This document shows positions 6,829 through 8,702 of a stretch of DNA of 8,702 nucleotides, in pieces (the first letter of the stretch is position 1; every line of letters begins with the position of its first letter). Source of the stretch: an uncultured Helicobacteraceae bacterium (GTDB taxonomy: Bacteria; Campylobacterota; Campylobacteria; Campylobacterales; Helicobacteraceae); contig CAKVEH010000047.1 in assembly GCA_934728205.1 (NCBI GenBank), forward strand, positions 1 through 8,702. The letters run 5' to 3'. Under the pieces are notes generated by a model. The model saw nothing but the letters and a program-made list of their open reading frames with translations, searched no databases and was not told where the DNA came from. The translations under genes and the position numbers were made by a program.

Positions 6829-7683
6829 ATGGGCATAAAGAAACTTTCACACAATATCGCTAGGGGATTATCCCATACACGCGAGCTCACAAAAAATCTC
6901 CTTAAAACACGAGATGGCGGGATTGATATAAGTGGCGATATACTCATTGAGACAAGGGGGCTTTGCACGGATTATGATGGGTTGCCAATTCACAGGGATT
7001 TGAATTTTTGTGTGAAGCGAGGCGAAATCTTTGGAATCTTAGGGGGCTCTGGCAGTGGTAAAAGCACACTTTTGCGCTCAATGCTGTATCTTAAAAAGCC
7101 AAGTGGTGGTGAAATCAACATTTTCTCTCAAAATATTTGGAATCTAGAGCCAAATAGGCGCAACCTTATTTTAGATAGATGTGGGGTGATGTTTCAATTT
7201 GGCGCGCTTTTTAGCTCAATGAGCGTGCTTGATAATGTCGGCGTGCCACTTAGTCAAAAGGGATATTTTCCGCCCGCGCTTATTGATAAAATCGCGCTAT
7301 TTTGGATTGAGCTTGTGGGATTGCCAGCGAGTTCCGCGCTAAAGCCTCCAAGCGAGTTAAGTGGAGGTATGAAAAAGCGTGCCGCGCTTGCACGCGCGCT
7401 TATTAGTAGTCCTGATATTTTGTTCTTAGATGAGCCTACAAGCGGGCTAGACCCAGAGAGTGCGCAGAGATTTGATGAGCTTATTTTACATTTGCGTGAA
7501 GTGCTTAACATTACCATTGTAATGGTAACGCACGATTTAGATTCTATTAAAGACACGGTGGATAGGTTTATTTTACTAGAAGATTCTCACATTGCCTTTG
7601 ATGGCTCACTGCAAGAATACACTACGCGCAATTTGCAAACTAAACTTTTCTCTAACAAGCGCGGAGAGCGCATTTTACAATAG
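6829..7683 (+). CDS. mlaF: MlaF-family ABC transporter ATPase (phospholipid transport)
   Basis: The cytoplasmic motor of the Mla-type transporter, a partner of the MlaE permease just upstream. All ATPase motifs are intact: Walker A GGSGSGKST at residues 72-80, Q-loop MFQFGALFSSM with Q123, signature LSGGM at 177-181, Walker B ILFLDEP at 197-203 with catalytic E202, D-loop SGLD, and H-loop H235 in VTHDL. The FGALFSSMSVLDNV segment after the Q-loop is characteristic of the MlaF/Mkl group. The protein has 284 residues. About 37 residues before the ABC fold form a basic extension (MGIKKLSHNIARGL and on) that typical MlaF lacks or has shorter. The ATG at 6829 is supported by AGGAG; no better start nearer the domain is evident. 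The expected next gene, mlaD with an MCE domain, is not present; a YhbP-like gene follows instead. Confidence 0.94.
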   Translation: MGIKKLSHNIARGLSHTRELTKNLLKTRDGGIDISGDILIETRGLCTDYDGLPIHRDLNFCVKRGEIFGILGGSGSGKSTLLRSMLYLKKPSGGEINIFSQNIWNLEPNRRNLILDRCGVMFQFGALFSSMSVLDNVGVPLSQKGYFPPALIDKIALFWIELVGLPASSALKPPSELSGGMKKRAALARALISSPDILFLDEPTSGLDPESAQRFDELILHLREVLNITIVMVTHDLDSIKDTVDRFILLEDSHIAFDGSLQEYTTRNLQTKLFSNKRGERILQ

Positions 7684-7685
7684 GA
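7682..7685 (+). promoter_or_regulatory. Ribosome binding site supporting the GTG start of the YhbP-like gene
   Basis: AGGA overlaps the mlaF stop codon and lies 11 bases before the GTG at 7697. The spacing is somewhat long, but no other in-frame start fits both the site and the family's N-terminus. Confidence 0.45.
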
Positions 7686-7696
7686 TTGCGTGTGCA

Positions 7697-8146
7697 GTGG
7701 ATACAAGGTTAAAAAAATTCCTCACAAAGCAGCATTGCCTAAGCCTTAGCGTGCGAGAACCACAAGAAAGAGAATCTAAGGAATATCAAAAAACCAAAGA
7801 GTTTTGTGGTGGCGTGCATAGCGCAAGTTGTTTTTATGCCTTTGATAAGGAGAATCTCGCGCTTATCATCAAAAGCGAGCCAACAACGCGCCATATAGAG
7901 TTGGCACAAAGATTTAGTATTGTAGGGATAAATATCGCCAAAAGCACACTTAAACTCCTCGCTATTAAAGGTGCGCAGATTCGCGCGCAGTTTGGAAATG
8001 CCACCAAAGAGCAAGAGAGATTGTATTATCAAAAATTCCCCTATGCTAAAGCGTTGAGCGGGGAAATATACGCATTAGAGATTTTGTGGGCGAAATATAG
8101 CGATAATAAATTCTTTGGTAAGACGAAAGTAGAGTTTTTTAGGTAG
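7697..8146 (+). CDS. yhbP: YhbP/UPF0306 family protein (FMN-binding split-barrel fold)
   Basis: With a GTG start the protein has 149 residues and begins MDTRLKKFLTKQH. This closely follows E. coli YhbP as I remember it (MDTLTAIGRWLAKQH, 147 residues). Other shared landmarks in order are SASCFYAFD (E. coli NAFYLFD), SEPTTRH (TEEKTRH), IKGAQIRAQF (IRGVQFKGEI), YYQKFPYAKALS (YNRRFPVARMLS) and SDNKFFGKT near the C-terminus. An insert of about 14 residues (REPQERESKEYQKT region) lies after the first strands. The family has the pyridoxamine-phosphate-oxidase-like split barrel, and its reaction is unknown. An upstream in-frame ATG at 7592 lies deep inside mlaF and gives an N-terminus foreign to the family, so I reject it. 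The gap to mlaF is 13 bases, so it is probably the last gene of that operon. Any link to lipid transport is unproven. Confidence 0.82.
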   Translation: MDTRLKKFLTKQHCLSLSVREPQERESKEYQKTKEFCGGVHSASCFYAFDKENLALIIKSEPTTRHIELAQRFSIVGINIAKSTLKLLAIKGAQIRAQFGNATKEQERLYYQKFPYAKALSGEIYALEILWAKYSDNKFFGKTKVEFFR

Positions 8147-8165
8147 GAAGTTTTTGGAATATTTT

Positions 8166-8201
8166 TAGGGCGGGGATTCCCCCTAGACCCTAGTATTTTT
8201 T
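8166..8201 (+). terminator. Probable intrinsic terminator for the + strand operon
   Basis: TAGGG at 8166-8170 can pair with CCCTA at 8188-8192 around an inner stem of GGGG (8172-8175) with CCCC (8179-8182). A T-run at 8196-8201 follows. An alternative pairs TAGGG with CCCTA at 8181-8185. The - strand has no U-run after the stem, so it would end only rightward transcripts. The hairpin's 3' arm overlaps the stop codon of the convergent chemoreceptor gene (8190-8192) and contains the tandem CCCTAG-A-CCCTAG. Confidence 0.5.
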
Positions 8202-8702
8202 CTTATTCACATCTTCTAAGATTTCATCAGCAATGCCATTTACTCTCTTAGTAATTTCATTTGTCGCGTTTGCCACTTCGACATTTTCTTGCGTTACGCT
8301 CTCTAATTGAGCGATTGCTTCGTTAATCTGTCCTAGCCCCTCAGTTTGCTCTTTGATAGATTCACTCATTTCATTGACCGATTGCACAAGGATATTGACA
8401 TTTGCTTCGATTTCGCCAAGTGATTTAGAAGTTCGCTCTGCGAGTTTGCGCACTTCATCAGCCACCACAGCAAATCCTCGCCCGTGCTCTCCAGCTCTTG
8501 CAGCTTCAATCGCGGCATTAAGCGCGAGCAAGTTTGTCTGGTCGGCAATGTCTTTAATCATTCCTACAATATTTTTAATATCTTCAGCTTGATGTGTGCA
8601 TTCTGTCGTTTTGTCGCTTACATTTTGCATTGAGCTACTAATCTCCTCTACCGCAGCCGCACTCTGCTCTAGTGAGCTTGCTTGCTTTTGAGAGCCTTCG
8701 GT
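8190..8702 (-). CDS. Methyl-accepting chemotaxis protein, C-terminal signalling domain (5' end beyond the window)
   Basis: The last 170 residues of a chemoreceptor that passes ligand signals to CheA and CheW. The frame is open up to base 8702, so the Met at 8630 is internal and not a start. The fragment is a long coiled coil. It begins within a possible methylation helix ([17 protein letters not shown]). The highly conserved hairpin tip follows at about visible residues 55-92 ([18 protein letters not shown], then [18 protein letters not shown]). The returning helix ends at VNKKKY without a CheR-tethering pentapeptide. The sensor, membrane segments and HAMP domain are outside the window, so neither the ligand nor the membrane topology can be told. 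It is convergent with the + strand operon, 43 bases after the YhbP-like gene. Confidence 0.95.
   Translation of the reverse strand, partial: TEGSQKQASSLEQSAAAVEEISSSMQNVSDKTTECTHQAEDIKNIVGMIKDIADQTNLLALNAAIEAARAGEHGRGFAVVADEVRKLAERTSKSLGEIEANVNILVQSVNEMSESIKEQTEGLGQINEAIAQLESVTQENVEVANATNEITKRVNGIADEILEDVNKKKY

Noticed and set aside
7592..7696. Upstream extension of the YhbP-like frame from the ATG at 7592
   Set aside because: It overlaps mlaF out of frame, lacks family similarity and has no convincing Shine-Dalgarno. The GTG at 7697 fits better.
8353..8592. + strand open frame within the chemoreceptor gene
   Set aside because: It is antisense to the most conserved part of the chemoreceptor signalling domain and has no recognisable product.
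1..8702. CRISPR array, tRNA/rRNA, riboswitch, insertion sequence, phage or defence system
   Set aside because: No spaced repeats, RNA-gene signatures, transposase or nuclease domains were seen. Nearly all bases are taken by ordinary coding frames.

Overview
The window looks like core chromosome from a member of the Campylobacterota, most likely a Helicobacter other than H. pylori. The DNA is AT-rich. The block ferredoxin - ppx - waaC - htrB matches, from memory, the H. pylori order HP0277 to HP0280. An argJ gene lies next to it, and H. pylori lacks that pathway, so an enterohepatic or other arginine-making Helicobacter is the best guess. The genus is inferred from gene content and order; no search was run.

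Layout. Eight genes run on the + strand from base 1 to 8146, with gaps of 1 to 50 bases. (1) The window cuts into argJ (arginine biosynthesis). (2) A diverged TrpC-like barrel protein follows; it seems to have lost most of its catalytic residues. (3) After the largest + strand gap (1776-1825, a possible promoter region) come a YfhL-type 2[4Fe-4S] ferredoxin and a Ppx/GppA polyphosphate or (p)ppGpp phosphatase. (4) Next are two lipopolysaccharide genes: a WaaC-like heptosyltransferase and an LpxL/HtrB-like late acyltransferase of lipid A, the latter with a TTG start behind a perfect Shine-Dalgarno sequence. (5) An MlaE permease with an N-terminal STAS-like domain and an MlaF ATPase form the membrane and motor part of a phospholipid transporter. 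No MlaD (MCE) gene follows. (6) The run ends with a small YhbP/UPF0306 flavin-fold protein that probably starts at a GTG. A hairpin with a T-run follows. Beyond it, on the - strand and cut by the window edge, is the C-terminal signalling half of a methyl-accepting chemotaxis protein.

How the genes fit together. The middle of the window is an envelope-lipid block: inner-core heptose addition, secondary acylation of lipid A, and phospholipid traffic between the membranes. Housekeeping and stress genes sit on either side. I see no mobile element, CRISPR array, RNA gene, phage gene or defence system. No gene-free stretch exceeds about 50 bases, and no clearly new multi-gene system is visible. The points most worth a second look are the TrpC-like pseudoenzyme, the mlaEF pair without mlaD, the changed HD-type site in Ppx, and the very frequent heptamer AGAATCT/AGATTCT.
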